This document shows positions 22,932-31,807 of a stretch of DNA of 36,310 nucleotides, in pieces. The notes below the pieces were generated by a model, which was not told the origin of the DNA, did not search any database, and worked only from the letters and a program-made list of their open reading frames with translations. Origin of the DNA: Acidobacteriota bacterium (GTDB lineage Bacteria > Acidobacteriota > Thermoanaerobaculia > Thermoanaerobaculales > Thermoanaerobaculaceae); contig JACQZW010000005.1 of the NCBI GenBank assembly GCA_016213675.1, positions 1-36,310 on the forward strand. The letters run 5' to 3'. Within the stretch, counting starts at the first letter, position 1. Every line of letters begins with the position of its first letter. A program made the translations under genes and the position numbers.

Positions 22932-24473
22932 ATGCGCTGGAACAGCGGAGCAGCCCTCCTCGCGCTCGCCCTCCTCGTCGCGTCGGGTCTTTCGCCCGCG
23001 CTCGAGGGGGCGGCTCCCCTCCCCGCCCCGCAGTGGGTGGGGGCCTCGCACGAGCGCGGGAAGATCCGCCTGAGGTGGATCCAGAACCCGGAATTCGAAT
23101 CCGTGCGCGTCTTCCGCAAGCGCGCGGACGGCGCCGAGGGCTTCGTCGCCGTGGGGCAGACGCAGGAGAACTCCTTTCTCGACACCGCCGTCCAGGCCGG
23201 GGTGGCCTACACCTACCGTCTCACCGGGATCGGGGTCGCCGGGCGCGAGGGGAAGCCTTCGACCGAGATGAGCCTCCGCCCCGCCGCCGTCGAGCCGAGG
23301 GTGCTCTCGCCGCCCGACTGGGAGGGGCACCTGATCCTGGCGAACGGCATCGGGCTCAAGTGGTCCGCCCGGGACGGGGAGGATGCCATCGCCCACAACG
23401 TCTACCGGAAGGACCCCGGGGAGCCGCAGTTCGAGCTCCTCGCCTCCTCGCGGGGAACCAGCTACCTCGACGAGAGCGTCGAGCCCGGCCGGAGTTACGT
23501 CTACGCGATCACCGCCCTGGACGCTTCCTTCCTGGAGACGCCGCTCTCGCAGGAGTTGCGGGTCACGTTCGCGGCGGCGCCGGCCCCGGCCGAGAAGAAG
23601 CCGGAGGTCGCCTGGCGGGTGCGCCGCACGCGGCTGGTCGCGCTCGTCGCCGGCGGCGGCGAACTCGCCTTCGAGCGGCCGGCGGACGTCGCGGTCGGGC
23701 CGGCGTCCGGGAACGTCTACGTCGCCGACTCCGGGCGCAACCTGGTCTTCGTCTTCTCCCCCCAGGGGGTCTTCCAGCGCACGATCGGGGCGGGCGGCGG
23801 CGGGTCGGGCGCCTTCAGGAACCTCCTCGGCCTCGCCGCCGACCGGGACGAGAACCTGTACGTCGTCGACGCCGGGGCCGGCGCGGTCCAGGTCGTCTCT
23901 CCCCAGGGGCAGTACGGCCGCCGCCTGGAGGTGCCGTCGCGGGCCGCCGGGGCGACGGGGCTGATCGACGCGGCGGTCGGGGCGGCCGGACAGGTCTACG
24001 TCGTCGACAACTTCAACAACCGGGTCGCGATCCTCGGGCGCGGGGGGGCGCAGCTCTTCGGGAAGCAGGGCGCCCAGCCGGGGGATTTCTCGGCGCCGAC
24101 GTTCTGCGCCGTCGACGCCGCGGGGCGCCTCTTGGTTTCCGACTGCCTCAACGCCCGGGTCCAGGTCTTCTCCGCGGACGGCGAGTTCGTGCGGGCCTTC
24201 GGACGCTTCAGCCGCGGCCCGGGGGGATTCGGGCGGCCCAAGGGGGTCGCCGTCAGCGCCGCGGGGGAGATCTACGTCGCCGACTCCTGGCTGAACACCG
24301 TCCAGGTCTTCGACGCCGAGGGGCGGTTCGTCGCGATCCTCGGCGACGAACACGGCCGGCCGCTTGACCTGGGCGCGCCGAACGGCGTGGCGCTCGGCGC
24401 GGACAACCGCGTCTACGTGGCCGAGCGCCTGGCGGCCCGCCTCCAGGTCCGGGAGTTGGTCGATGCGCGCTAG
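22932..24473 (+). CDS. Secreted FN3-FN3-NHL beta-propeller protein 3
   Basis: Encodes 513 residues from the ATG at 22932. The signal peptide is MRWNSGAALLALALLVASGL, with cleavage near the EGA-APL region. FN3-like domains lie at about 32-115 (APQWVGASHERGKIRLRW) and 121-215 (AHNVYRKDPGEP, GRSYVYAITALD). The NHL propeller (about 235-510) has regular blades such as RPADVAVGPASGNVYVADSG, GRPKGVAVSAAGEIYVADSW and APNGVALGADNRVYVAER. No Shine-Dalgarno site precedes the ATG. A weak TTGTCA (22894-22899) and CAAGAT (22918-22923) pair suggests a short or absent leader. It overlaps the 14-haem cytochrome 3 gene by 11 bases and repeats the pairing seen at 3012 and 10443. It is probably the first gene of the unit that includes the sigma/anti-sigma pair. 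Confidence 0.9.
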   Translation: MRWNSGAALLALALLVASGLSPALEGAAPLPAPQWVGASHERGKIRLRWIQNPEFESVRVFRKRADGAEGFVAVGQTQENSFLDTAVQAGVAYTYRLTGIGVAGREGKPSTEMSLRPAAVEPRVLSPPDWEGHLILANGIGLKWSARDGEDAIAHNVYRKDPGEPQFELLASSRGTSYLDESVEPGRSYVYAITALDASFLETPLSQELRVTFAAAPAPAEKKPEVAWRVRRTRLVALVAGGGELAFERPADVAVGPASGNVYVADSGRNLVFVFSPQGVFQRTIGAGGGGSGAFRNLLGLAADRDENLYVVDAGAGAVQVVSPQGQYGRRLEVPSRAAGATGLIDAAVGAAGQVYVVDNFNNRVAILGRGGAQLFGKQGAQPGDFSAPTFCAVDAAGRLLVSDCLNARVQVFSADGEFVRAFGRFSRGPGGFGRPKGVAVSAAGEIYVADSWLNTVQVFDAEGRFVAILGDEHGRPLDLGAPNGVALGADNRVYVAERLAARLQVRELVDAR

Positions 24474-26361
24474 GGCGGCGGCCGCGCTCCTCGTCGCGCT
24501 CGCCGCCGTGCCCGCCCCGCTGCGGGCGGCGGTCGAGCGGTCGCCCCACGACCTGATCTCTCAGGGCTATGACGTGGTCAAGGTCACGCTGCAGCAGGAG
24601 CGCTGCAGCCGCTGCCACATCGCCTCCTCCGCGGCGCTCCAGGGCTTCCTGCCCGACGTGCCCGGCGTGCTCTCGCCGGCCTTCGGGCCCTCGAGTCTCG
24701 TCTGTTTCTCCTGCCACGACGGGACCACGATCGTCAGCCCCAACGTCGACGCCAGCCGGAACGCGTTCCACCCGGCATCCCACGGCAACGATCTCACGGG
24801 GTACGAGGAGCTGCTCGACGGGGGGCTCGACCTGCCCCTGGTCGCGGGAAAGCGCATGGACTGCATAACCTGCCACGACCCGCACGACAACAGCCACCGG
24901 CCGTTCCTGCGCGCCGGGATCCAGGAGCTCTGCCTCGACTGTCACGGCAAGCTCGCCGGGCAAGGCCTGGGGAAGGAGAACCGCACCGGCAGCCACGTCC
25001 TCGCGACCAATCCCCTGGGCCCCCCCCGGCCGGAGGTCCCCCTTGAGATCGGCCAGGCGTTTCGCACGGGATTCCCGTCGCCGTACCCGGCCGAGGACGG
25101 CAGGGGGGCGGGCGGCTGGCACTGGGACCTCGGCGGCCACCTCGAACAGGGCGTCGGCGGCGCGATGACCTGCGCCACCTGCCACGCCGTGCACGGGGAA
25201 GAGGGGGGAGTGCCGGCCGAGAAGCTGCTGGCGGTGGCCCCGGTGAACATCGTCGCCAACCTCTTCTGCGAAGGGTGCCACGCCGGGACCCGCGGGGACG
25301 GAAAGACCGCCCCCGCGCACCCCAACCCCGGGGGGACGACGACCGCGAGGACGTACCACGCCGCCGACGACGACGAGGGGAACGGCGGCGACCGCATCCT
25401 CCCGGTCCGGGAGCCGCCGGAGTGGCCGTTCGGCGGCGGCAACCCGCGACGGCTGCTCTGCACGACCTGCCACCGGGCGCACGGCGCCTGGGTCGAGACG
25501 CCCCTGCTGCGCCCCCCCGTCACGGCGACCGCCTTCTGCGAGGAGTGCCACGACCAGGTCCCCGCCCATCACCACAAGGTGGGGGAGCTCGCGGACGCCG
25601 GCTGCTCCGCCCAGGTGCCGGACCCGGCCTACGGCACCGTGCGCGCTCTCTCCTGCTCGAGCTGCCACCGGGCCCACAACGCCGGTCTCGCCAAGGCGCG
25701 CGAGGCGGACTATGTGCCGCAGCTGGTCGACTCGCTGCGCTCCGGGGCCATCTGCGCCCGCTGCCACCCCGCCGCGAATCCCACCTGCTCCCCGAGGAAG
25801 GAGTACCAGGCCTCGCACTTCGTCGGCGACCCGTCGCTCGAGGCCACTTATGGCGACAAGTCGCCGCCGGTGCGCACCGAAGCCTGGCCGGGAACGGGGC
25901 TCAAGCCGGCCCTCGACGGGGAGAAGGACCAGATGGTAACCTGTCTCTCCTGCCACTCCTTCACCAGGGGGTCGGTGGGCTCGGGCGCCGGCGCGACGGT
26001 CCGCCTGGTCGCCCGCTCCGGCGACGGCGTGGAGTGGGAGGCGGACGGGGAAGACGCCTATCTCTGCACCGGCTGTCACGGCCTCAAACCGGGCACCGCG
26101 GGAGGCCAGAAGGGGCACACCCACCCGCTGATGGCCGCGGACATGAAACGGGAGGGGCGCGCGCCGACGCCGCCGGTCACGGTGACGCCGCTGGGCAAGG
26201 TCAACTGCGACTCCTGCCACCGGCCCCACGAGGCGATTACCAAAGGCGGGTATTATATCCTCGAGGCGGTTGAGAGCGGGAATGCCGACCCCCGCGCCTT
26301 CCACCCCGAGGTCGACTTCACGGTCCTCTGCCACAGCTGCCACGACGAGAAGAAGTATTGA
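24463..26361 (+). CDS. 14-haem c-type cytochrome 3, exported
   Basis: Encodes 632 residues. The ATG at 24463 (GGGAG upstream) lies inside the end of FN3/NHL 3. The signal peptide is MRARAAAALLVALAAVPAPL, with cleavage near RAA-VER. Fourteen CxxCH motifs are present: CSRCH, CFSCH, CITCH, CLDCH, CATCH, CEGCH, CTTCH, CEECH, CSSCH, CARCH, CLSCH, CTGCH, CDSCH and CHSCH. CDSCHRPHEA near the end and a final LCHSCHDEKKY match the C-terminal pattern of cytochromes 1 and 2, so all three are paralogues despite different lengths (756, 735 and 632). The ECF sigma gene starts 14 bases after its stop, placing regulator and cytochrome in one transcript. Confidence 0.92.
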   Translation: MRARAAAALLVALAAVPAPLRAAVERSPHDLISQGYDVVKVTLQQERCSRCHIASSAALQGFLPDVPGVLSPAFGPSSLVCFSCHDGTTIVSPNVDASRNAFHPASHGNDLTGYEELLDGGLDLPLVAGKRMDCITCHDPHDNSHRPFLRAGIQELCLDCHGKLAGQGLGKENRTGSHVLATNPLGPPRPEVPLEIGQAFRTGFPSPYPAEDGRGAGGWHWDLGGHLEQGVGGAMTCATCHAVHGEEGGVPAEKLLAVAPVNIVANLFCEGCHAGTRGDGKTAPAHPNPGGTTTARTYHAADDDEGNGGDRILPVREPPEWPFGGGNPRRLLCTTCHRAHGAWVETPLLRPPVTATAFCEECHDQVPAHHHKVGELADAGCSAQVPDPAYGTVRALSCSSCHRAHNAGLAKAREADYVPQLVDSLRSGAICARCHPAANPTCSPRKEYQASHFVGDPSLEATYGDKSPPVRTEAWPGTGLKPALDGEKDQMVTCLSCHSFTRGSVGSGAGATVRLVARSGDGVEWEADGEDAYLCTGCHGLKPGTAGGQKGHTHPLMAADMKREGRAPTPPVTVTPLGKVNCDSCHRPHEAITKGGYYILEAVESGNADPRAFHPEVDFTVLCHSCHDEKKY

Positions 26362-26375
26362 AAGGGGAGGGAAGG

Positions 26376-26987
26376 GTGCCCCCGGCCGACCAGCCGCTCG
26401 AAGACGCGCAGGTAGTCAAGCTCGTCCTCAAGGGGCGCCGCGAGATGTTCGGCGTCCTCCTCGAGCGCTACCAGCGCCCGATCTTCAACTTCGTCTACCG
26501 TTTCTACGGCAACTACGACCTCGCCCAGGAGCTGACCCAGGAGACCTTCCTGCGCTGCTATCAGTTCCTGAAGAGCTACGACCCCAAGCGCAAGTTTTCC
26601 ACATGGCTCTACACCGTCGCCAAGAACCTCTGCATCGACGAGCTCAAGAAGCGCAAGTCGGCCAACGAGGTCGCCCTGGACGACGCCATGACCGCGGTCG
26701 AGGCGAAGGGGGCCGAGGGGATGGCGGAGCGCAGCGCCCAGCTCCAGTGCATCCGGCGCGAGGACGATTTCCGTCTCCTCGAGGCGCTCCAGGAACTCCC
26801 CGCCGACGCCCGCACGGTCCTCCTCCTCCACTACTTCCAGGGGCTTTCCTACCAGGAGATCGGGGAGTCCCTCTCCCTGCCGGTGAGCACCGTCAAGATC
26901 CGGATTTTCCGAGCAAAAAAGGTTCTCCTGGAGAAATGGAAGGAACTCGGGGGGGAGGGGGAGGCGCCGATCGGGGAGGAGGGGTAA
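26376..26987 (+). CDS. ECF-family RNA polymerase sigma factor
   Basis: Encodes 203 residues from a GTG at 26376, preceded by GGGGAGGG (26364-26371). A TTG at 26358 is in frame but sits before that site. Sigma region 2 covers about 24-94, with DLAQELTQETFLRCYQF (48-64) and FSTWLYTVAKNLCIDELKK (74-92). Region 4 covers about 133-188, with LQELPADARTVLLLHYFQGL and the helix-turn-helix YQEIGESLSLPVSTVKIR. There is no region 3, as in all ECF factors. The gene for a membrane anti-sigma factor follows after 60 bases, the standard arrangement in which the anti-sigma holds the sigma until an envelope signal arrives. Its position inside a cytochrome operon suggests that it controls this locus. Confidence 0.92.
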   Translation: MPPADQPLEDAQVVKLVLKGRREMFGVLLERYQRPIFNFVYRFYGNYDLAQELTQETFLRCYQFLKSYDPKRKFSTWLYTVAKNLCIDELKKRKSANEVALDDAMTAVEAKGAEGMAERSAQLQCIRREDDFRLLEALQELPADARTVLLLHYFQGLSYQEIGESLSLPVSTVKIRIFRAKKVLLEKWKELGGEGEAPIGEEG

Positions 26988-27047
26988 CTTTGCCCCACCC
27001 CTTCGGGTAGTACGGAGTGTATGGCTACACGTGCGGAAGGTGACGGG

Positions 27048-27659
27048 ATGCACTACTGCGGCGACGTCGAGCTGATGCTCCAGGACTACCTGGACGGCTA
27101 TCTCCTCGAAAGCCAGCGGGAGGTCCTCGAGCGCCACGTCGCCCGCTGCCCCTCCTGCCGGCGCCTGCTCGCCGGGATCACCCGCATTGACGACAAGCTC
27201 GAGGAACTCGGCGAGGTCGACGTCCCGGGGGGGCTGGCGGGGGCGATCCTCGACCGCCTCCCCCTCGACGCCTATGCGCCTTCCCCCCGGCGCCGCATCC
27301 TCCGGTACGCCGCGGCGCCGCTCGCGGCGCTTTTCCTCTTCGCCGTCGGCTTTCTGCTCCGGGGGCGCTACGTCATGGAGAGCGTCGACCGGGCGCGGGA
27401 GGTCGAGGTCGCGATCGCGGCGCCCCAGGCGGTCACGGTGGCGGTGGTGGGCGACTTCAACGGCTGGGACCCGAAGCGCAACCGCCTGGTCCGCTCGGGG
27501 CACGAGGGGGTCTGGAAGGCGCGGCTCAAGCTCCCTCCGGGGACGTATCAGTACAGTTTCGTGATCGACGGCAGCCGCTGGACCCGGGATCCCGGCGCGA
27601 AGACGGGCATCCCCGACGGCTTCGGCGGGGAAAACTCGGTGATGGTCGTCGACGGATGA
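27048..27659 (+). CDS. Zinc-finger anti-sigma factor with CBM48-like sensor domain
   Basis: Encodes 203 residues from the ATG at 27048 (GGAAGG at 27035-27040). An ATG at 27021 adds nine residues and has a poorly spaced GGAG. The cytoplasmic part has the anti-sigma zinc-finger motif H30-x3-C34-x2-C37 (ERHVARCPSCRRLL) after DYLDGYL. One membrane helix lies at about 84-104. The predicted outside part (about 118-203) looks like a CBM48/isoamylase N-terminal or AMPK glycogen-binding fold (VAVVGDFNGWDP, GVWKARLKLPPGTYQYSFVIDG). Such domains bind alpha-glucans or act as protein interaction domains. Most anti-sigma factors carry unrelated sensor domains. It should bind and silence the ECF factor encoded just upstream. 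Confidence 0.88.
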   Translation: MHYCGDVELMLQDYLDGYLLESQREVLERHVARCPSCRRLLAGITRIDDKLEELGEVDVPGGLAGAILDRLPLDAYAPSPRRRILRYAAAPLAALFLFAVGFLLRGRYVMESVDRAREVEVAIAAPQAVTVAVVGDFNGWDPKRNRLVRSGHEGVWKARLKLPPGTYQYSFVIDGSRWTRDPGAKTGIPDGFGGENSVMVVDG

Positions 27660-27685
27660 CGCACGGCTTCAGGAGGGGTAACTCC

Positions 27686-28279
27686 ATGAAAAGACTGATA
27701 GGATTCACGGGCGCCGTCGGGCTCATCGCCGCCGCCCTCACCTTCGCCCCGGCGCCCGGGGCGCTGGCGGCCGACCCCCGCAACCGCGGGCTGGAGAAGG
27801 CGATCGCCGGGCGCTTTGACGCCGACGGGGAGGGGCAGGTGGCCCGCGCCTTCCGGGCCGCCGTGCAGGCCGGGATGGCGGAGCGGCAGGCGCTCTCGCT
27901 CGTGGAAGTCGGCGTCGAGGGGGGATTCGACGCGGTCGAGCTGGCCCGCGTCCTCACCCTCGCGGCACAGCTCGAGCTCCAGCACCTGCCGCCGGCGAGC
28001 TTCGCGGCGAAGCTCGAGGAGGGGGTCGCCAAACGCGTCGCCCCGGAGCGGGTGCTTCAGGCCGCCGAGCGCCGGGCGCTCATGCTGAGCCGGGCGAACT
28101 CCCTCCTCAACGCGGTCGTGCTCGCGGGGCTCGACGTCCGTGACCGGGACGAGCTGCTCCCCGACGTCGCCGCGGCGCTCGAGAGCGATCGGGAGTCCGG
28201 CGAGATCCGCGGCATCCTCGTCGATTCGATCTCCGCGGGGGAGGGCATCGGGGAGATTCGCCGAAAGCTCTTCCCCTAG
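27686..28279 (+). CDS. Exported helical protein of unknown function
   Basis: Encodes 197 residues from the ATG at 27686 with AGGAGGGG (27671-27678). The signal peptide is MKRLIGFTGAVGLIAAALTF, with cleavage near ALA-ADP. The mature part is almost entirely helical and rich in Ala, Glu, Arg and Leu (LARVLTLAAQLELQHLPP, AERRALMLSRANSLLNAVVLA). It has no cysteine, haem or membrane segment. It follows the anti-sigma gene by 26 bases and precedes the giant cytochromes, so a part in signal sensing by the sigma/anti-sigma pair is conceivable. I do not recognise the family. Confidence 0.8.
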   Translation: MKRLIGFTGAVGLIAAALTFAPAPGALAADPRNRGLEKAIAGRFDADGEGQVARAFRAAVQAGMAERQALSLVEVGVEGGFDAVELARVLTLAAQLELQHLPPASFAAKLEEGVAKRVAPERVLQAAERRALMLSRANSLLNAVVLAGLDVRDRDELLPDVAAALESDRESGEIRGILVDSISAGEGIGEIRRKLFP

Positions 28280-28292
28280 GGGAGAGCTTCGG
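28261..28292 (+). other. Imperfect hairpin across the stop codon
   Basis: CCGAAAGCTCTTCCCC (28261-28276) can pair, with two bulged bases, with GGGGAGAGCTTCGG (28279-28292). It spans the TAG of the exported protein. No T-run follows, so it may be an intra-operon processing or attenuation element ahead of the giant cytochromes rather than a full terminator. Confidence 0.35.
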
Positions 28293-28334
28293 CTATCATC
28301 ATGATAAGGAAGAATTTCACTTGCTAGGAGAGGG

Positions 28335-31300
28335 ATGAGGAGCACGCTGCGAGCAATCGCTCGCGGGGCGGCGCTGTTTTGCTGCCTCGCGGCATTCGTG
28401 TTTTCGGGCGCGGATCCGACCGCGGCCGGGATCACCGGTTCGCTCCACGACTGGAGCGCGACCGGCCCGCAGGCGCCCGCCATCCCCGCGAACGGCACCT
28501 GCTCCTTCTGCCACGTCTCCCACGCCGCCGTCGGCCCGAGGCTCTGGACCGGCAGGAACACGGGGCTCACGGACGAGATAACCTATTACAATCAGACGCT
28601 CGACCCGAACTACATCCCGGCCGAGACCCTCCTCTGCTATGACTGCCACGACGACGCCACGACCGTGGACAACGATCCCGACTCGGGCTTCTGGCGGAAC
28701 GGCCGCCGGCCGCAGGACGTCGCCCTCTTCGGGACGAACGTCGGCTACTACGAGCTGATCGACGGGACGGACCCCAGTCCCGCCCCGGCCCCGATCGACG
28801 GCTCCGCGACGGGCGGCCACTACTGGAAATCCGTCCCTGTCGGCACCGGCGCCCCCGAGCGCGGGGACAAGATCCGGTGTTCCCTCTGTCACGACCCGCA
28901 CAAGGCGCGCACCGGGGCGAACGAGGTCTTCTTCCTCACGGAGACGTGGATCGGGAACAGCAGCCCGGTGATCCTCGGGAACAACCTCAAGGCGAGCCCG
29001 AGCAGCCGCGAGCACACGACCGGCACCGGCCGGGAGATGTGCGCCGCCTGCCACCAGTACTCCGACTCCGGGACTCCGGAGAGCTTTTGGGGAAAGCCGG
29101 TTCCTGCGCCGTCGGTGGCGCTCTCCCAGCACTCCGTGAACGACACCACGACCCCCTGCACCAGCTGCCACCGGCACAACAAGATCGTCGCCCGGTGCGA
29201 CGACTGCCACGGCAACCCGCCGATCACCGCGGCCCCGTGGGCCGGGCCGGGGAGCACCGGGGAGAGCTATCCCGGGTCGGCGGGCGCCCACCTCGCCCAC
29301 ATCAAGGGCGCGGGGATGCTGGTCACCGACCCCGACGTGTACAGCTTCGGCTGTCTCGGCGGATCCTGTCACCCGAGCACCACCCACAACGAGGGGAACG
29401 GCACGGTGATCCGCGGCAACGTCCAGGTGGCCTTCAGGTCACCCGCGAACCCCGCCGGAGACGCGTGGAATCCGAACGGCGTGTACACCCAGGGCGGGAC
29501 CCCGCCGCTCGACTCCTGCACGCAGCTCTACTGCCACAGCAATGCCCTCGTCGAGAACGGCCTGAACCCGGCCGACAACGGCACTGGCCAGGGGGGCCCC
29601 TCCGGACGCGGGGAGTACGCCGAGAGCGCCGGGATGACCACCTTCTACGGCACCACCCCGGCGAAGCCGGCGACGTGGGGCGGCAGCCTCGACTGCAAGG
29701 GATGCCACGGCAAGGGCGACCCGGACGTCCTCAAGGAGATGACGGCGGGCAACACCAGCACCCCGGTCTCCTCCCCGGACTACCTCAACGCGGGGGCGGC
29801 GCCGGTCGGTCCCTACAACACCACCGGGTCCAACACGCATTTCATCCACGTCTACAAGCTGCCGAACAGCTCCGGCGGCACCTGCAGCTGCCACGGCACC
29901 GCGGATTCGGTGACGAGACCGGCTGCCGGGCACGTGAACCGCCAGATCGAGGTCACCGCCTGCGCCGCCCTCTGCCACAACGGCGGCAACTGGGGCGACA
30001 AGCACGGCACGACCCCCGGAGCGGACAACTGCACCAACAGCGCGCTGGCGGGGATGGGGTGCCACGGGAAGGATCGCATCTTCGACTCCCCCGGCGGCCG
30101 GATCACCCGGCCGGCGAACGCCAGCAATCCCCAGGACAACCAGCTGAAGTACATGCAGAGCGGCCACGGCCTCCCGGCGGCCTCCACGTACGCCTCGGGG
30201 AATTCCGGTGCCGATCTCGGCTGCGAGGCCTGCCACCTCGCGACCGACCGGCTCGCGACCAACGGCCCCCTCGAGGCGAGCTACCACTACGAGCGCGACC
30301 CGATGGCGACCGGCAACGCGGGGGCCGCGCTCGCCACGAACCCCTACTGGCTCAAGGCCCCCTACGCCAACGACCCCGACGGGCTCTGCGACAGCTGCCA
30401 CGCCGCGTCGAGCACGGCGCGGAACCACACCGCGCAGAACATGTGGAACTTCGCCAGGTACAACCCGAAGTACGACACGGGCTCCAACCCGCCCCCGCCG
30501 GTGGGCCCCTGGAGCTCCTTCACCCCGAACTGCGTCAGCTGCCACGACCCGCACGGCGAGCCGAACTGGTACATGCTCTACGACGGGGACGCCGAAAAGA
30601 GCGCCAGCAGCGCCAGCGCCACGATGGAGTACAGCGGCCCGGTCATCTACAAGGGCGACCGCTTCGGCGTGACCCGCGCCCAGAGCAACGCCTACGGCTT
30701 CCCCCCGGGACCGAACTACGCGGCAAACCAGACCCCGGTCGCCATGACGGGCGATACGAGCGGGAGCGATTTCGTCAACGGCTCGAACACCGGCATCTGC
30801 CAGGTCTGCCACACCCAGACCACCTACTACCGCCGCGACGGCAGCAACCCCGGGGGCGCGCACATCAGCACCCTCTGCACGGACTGCCACAAGCACCCGA
30901 CCGCCTTCGCCCCCACCGGGTGCGAGGGGTGCCACGGCAAGGAGTGCAACGTGAGCACGGGGGTCGACGGCAGTCCCGGCACGGCCGACGACGCCCCGAA
31001 CGTCATCACCACGAGCTGCCCCGCCGGGAACCCGGACGGCAGCCCCACCGGTCCCGGCGTCTCGGTCTGGGACGGCACGTGGTGGGATACGAACCAGGGC
31101 GGGAACAACGCGACGCAGCAGGGCGGCCACGGCGACGCGGACGGTCTGCCGGCCGTCGGCTGCACGGAGTGCCACGACATCGCCGACCCGCCGAACACGC
31201 ACATGTTCGACGTCGGGGGTGGCGTGGGGCAGTACAACAGCCTCGGGACCGAGATCCCGATGCCGCAGGCCCCCTGGAACCGCGCCGTGGCGCGGCCGAA

Positions 31301-31739
31301 GGCCAACCCGAACGCGAACACCTCGCACCTCGTGCCCGGGTACTTCACCGGCGCGAGCGGCAACAACTACAGCTGGCAGGTGGCGATGGACAAGTTCTGC
31401 TCCGACTGCCACGCCCTCGGCACGAACAACGTCGCCGACATGCGCCACGAGCGCGACACGACCTCGGGGGACCCGAACTACCACTCCGTCGAGCTCGGCA
31501 CCCACCTGACGAAGACGGGCGCGCCGCCGCCGCCGAGCGAAACGGTGACCGTTCCCATGGATAGCGATCTGACGACGAACGCCGGCGGCGCGCCCCACTA
31601 CGCCCCCTGCGGCGCCTGCCACAACCCGCACGGCACGACGACGACCGACGTCAGGGGCGGCGGGCCCAACGCGAAAAACCGGATGCTGATCGATGCCTGG
31701 TTCTCCCAGCCGAGCCTGTGCTTGAGATGTCATCAATGA
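28335..31739 (+). CDS. Giant multiheme cytochrome with CxxCH and CxxxxCH motifs
   Basis: Encodes 1134 residues from the ATG at 28335 (AGGAGAGGG upstream) with a signal peptide (MRSTLRAIARGAALFCCLAA, cleavage near the TAA-GIT region). It has 17 canonical CxxCH motifs, from CSFCH near residue 55 to a terminal CLRCHQ. A central block of expanded or irregular motifs follows: CLGGSCH (29352-29372), CTQLYCH (29517-29537), CSCH (29883-29894), CAALCH (29961-29978) and a C...GCH pair nine residues apart (30030-30065). Alternating CxxxxCH and CxxCH is the mark of the Geobacter CxxxxCH...CxxCH cytochromes. The chain is Gly/Asn/Thr/Ser-rich, as expected for a surface or extracellular protein. It is the fifth gene after FN3/NHL 3 in an uninterrupted plus-strand run. 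Confidence 0.9.
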   Translation: MRSTLRAIARGAALFCCLAAFVFSGADPTAAGITGSLHDWSATGPQAPAIPANGTCSFCHVSHAAVGPRLWTGRNTGLTDEITYYNQTLDPNYIPAETLLCYDCHDDATTVDNDPDSGFWRNGRRPQDVALFGTNVGYYELIDGTDPSPAPAPIDGSATGGHYWKSVPVGTGAPERGDKIRCSLCHDPHKARTGANEVFFLTETWIGNSSPVILGNNLKASPSSREHTTGTGREMCAACHQYSDSGTPESFWGKPVPAPSVALSQHSVNDTTTPCTSCHRHNKIVARCDDCHGNPPITAAPWAGPGSTGESYPGSAGAHLAHIKGAGMLVTDPDVYSFGCLGGSCHPSTTHNEGNGTVIRGNVQVAFRSPANPAGDAWNPNGVYTQGGTPPLDSCTQLYCHSNALVENGLNPADNGTGQGGPSGRGEYAESAGMTTFYGTTPAKPATWGGSLDCKGCHGKGDPDVLKEMTAGNTSTPVSSPDYLNAGAAPVGPYNTTGSNTHFIHVYKLPNSSGGTCSCHGTADSVTRPAAGHVNRQIEVTACAALCHNGGNWGDKHGTTPGADNCTNSALAGMGCHGKDRIFDSPGGRITRPANASNPQDNQLKYMQSGHGLPAASTYASGNSGADLGCEACHLATDRLATNGPLEASYHYERDPMATGNAGAALATNPYWLKAPYANDPDGLCDSCHAASSTARNHTAQNMWNFARYNPKYDTGSNPPPPVGPWSSFTPNCVSCHDPHGEPNWYMLYDGDAEKSASSASATMEYSGPVIYKGDRFGVTRAQSNAYGFPPGPNYAANQTPVAMTGDTSGSDFVNGSNTGICQVCHTQTTYYRRDGSNPGGAHISTLCTDCHKHPTAFAPTGCEGCHGKECNVSTGVDGSPGTADDAPNVITTSCPAGNPDGSPTGPGVSVWDGTWWDTNQGGNNATQQGGHGDADGLPAVGCTECHDIADPPNTHMFDVGGGVGQYNSLGTEIPMPQAPWNRAVARPKANPNANTSHLVPGYFTGASGNNYSWQVAMDKFCSDCHALGTNNVADMRHERDTTSGDPNYHSVELGTHLTKTGAPPPPSETVTVPMDSDLTTNAGGAPHYAPCGACHNPHGTTTTDVRGGGPNAKNRMLIDAWFSQPSLCLRCHQ

Positions 31740-31747
31740 TCGAGAGG

Positions 31748-31766
31748 CGGGGAGCCACGCTCCCCG
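31748..31766 (+). other. Intercistronic hairpin between the giant cytochromes
   Basis: CGGGGAGC (31748-31755) pairs with GCTCCCCG (31759-31766) around a 3-base loop. There is no T-run. It may stabilise or process the transcript between the two cytochrome genes. Confidence 0.4.
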
Positions 31767-31807
31767 GAGACGCTTTGCGGCCACCTGCTTCGCGAAGGGG
31801 GAAAGTC

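Noticed and set aside
22322..24367. Plus-strand frame of 681 codons starting opposite the NTF2-like gene
   Set aside because: It is Arg/Gly-rich shadow sequence lying across the divergent promoters and in another frame of FN3/NHL gene 3.
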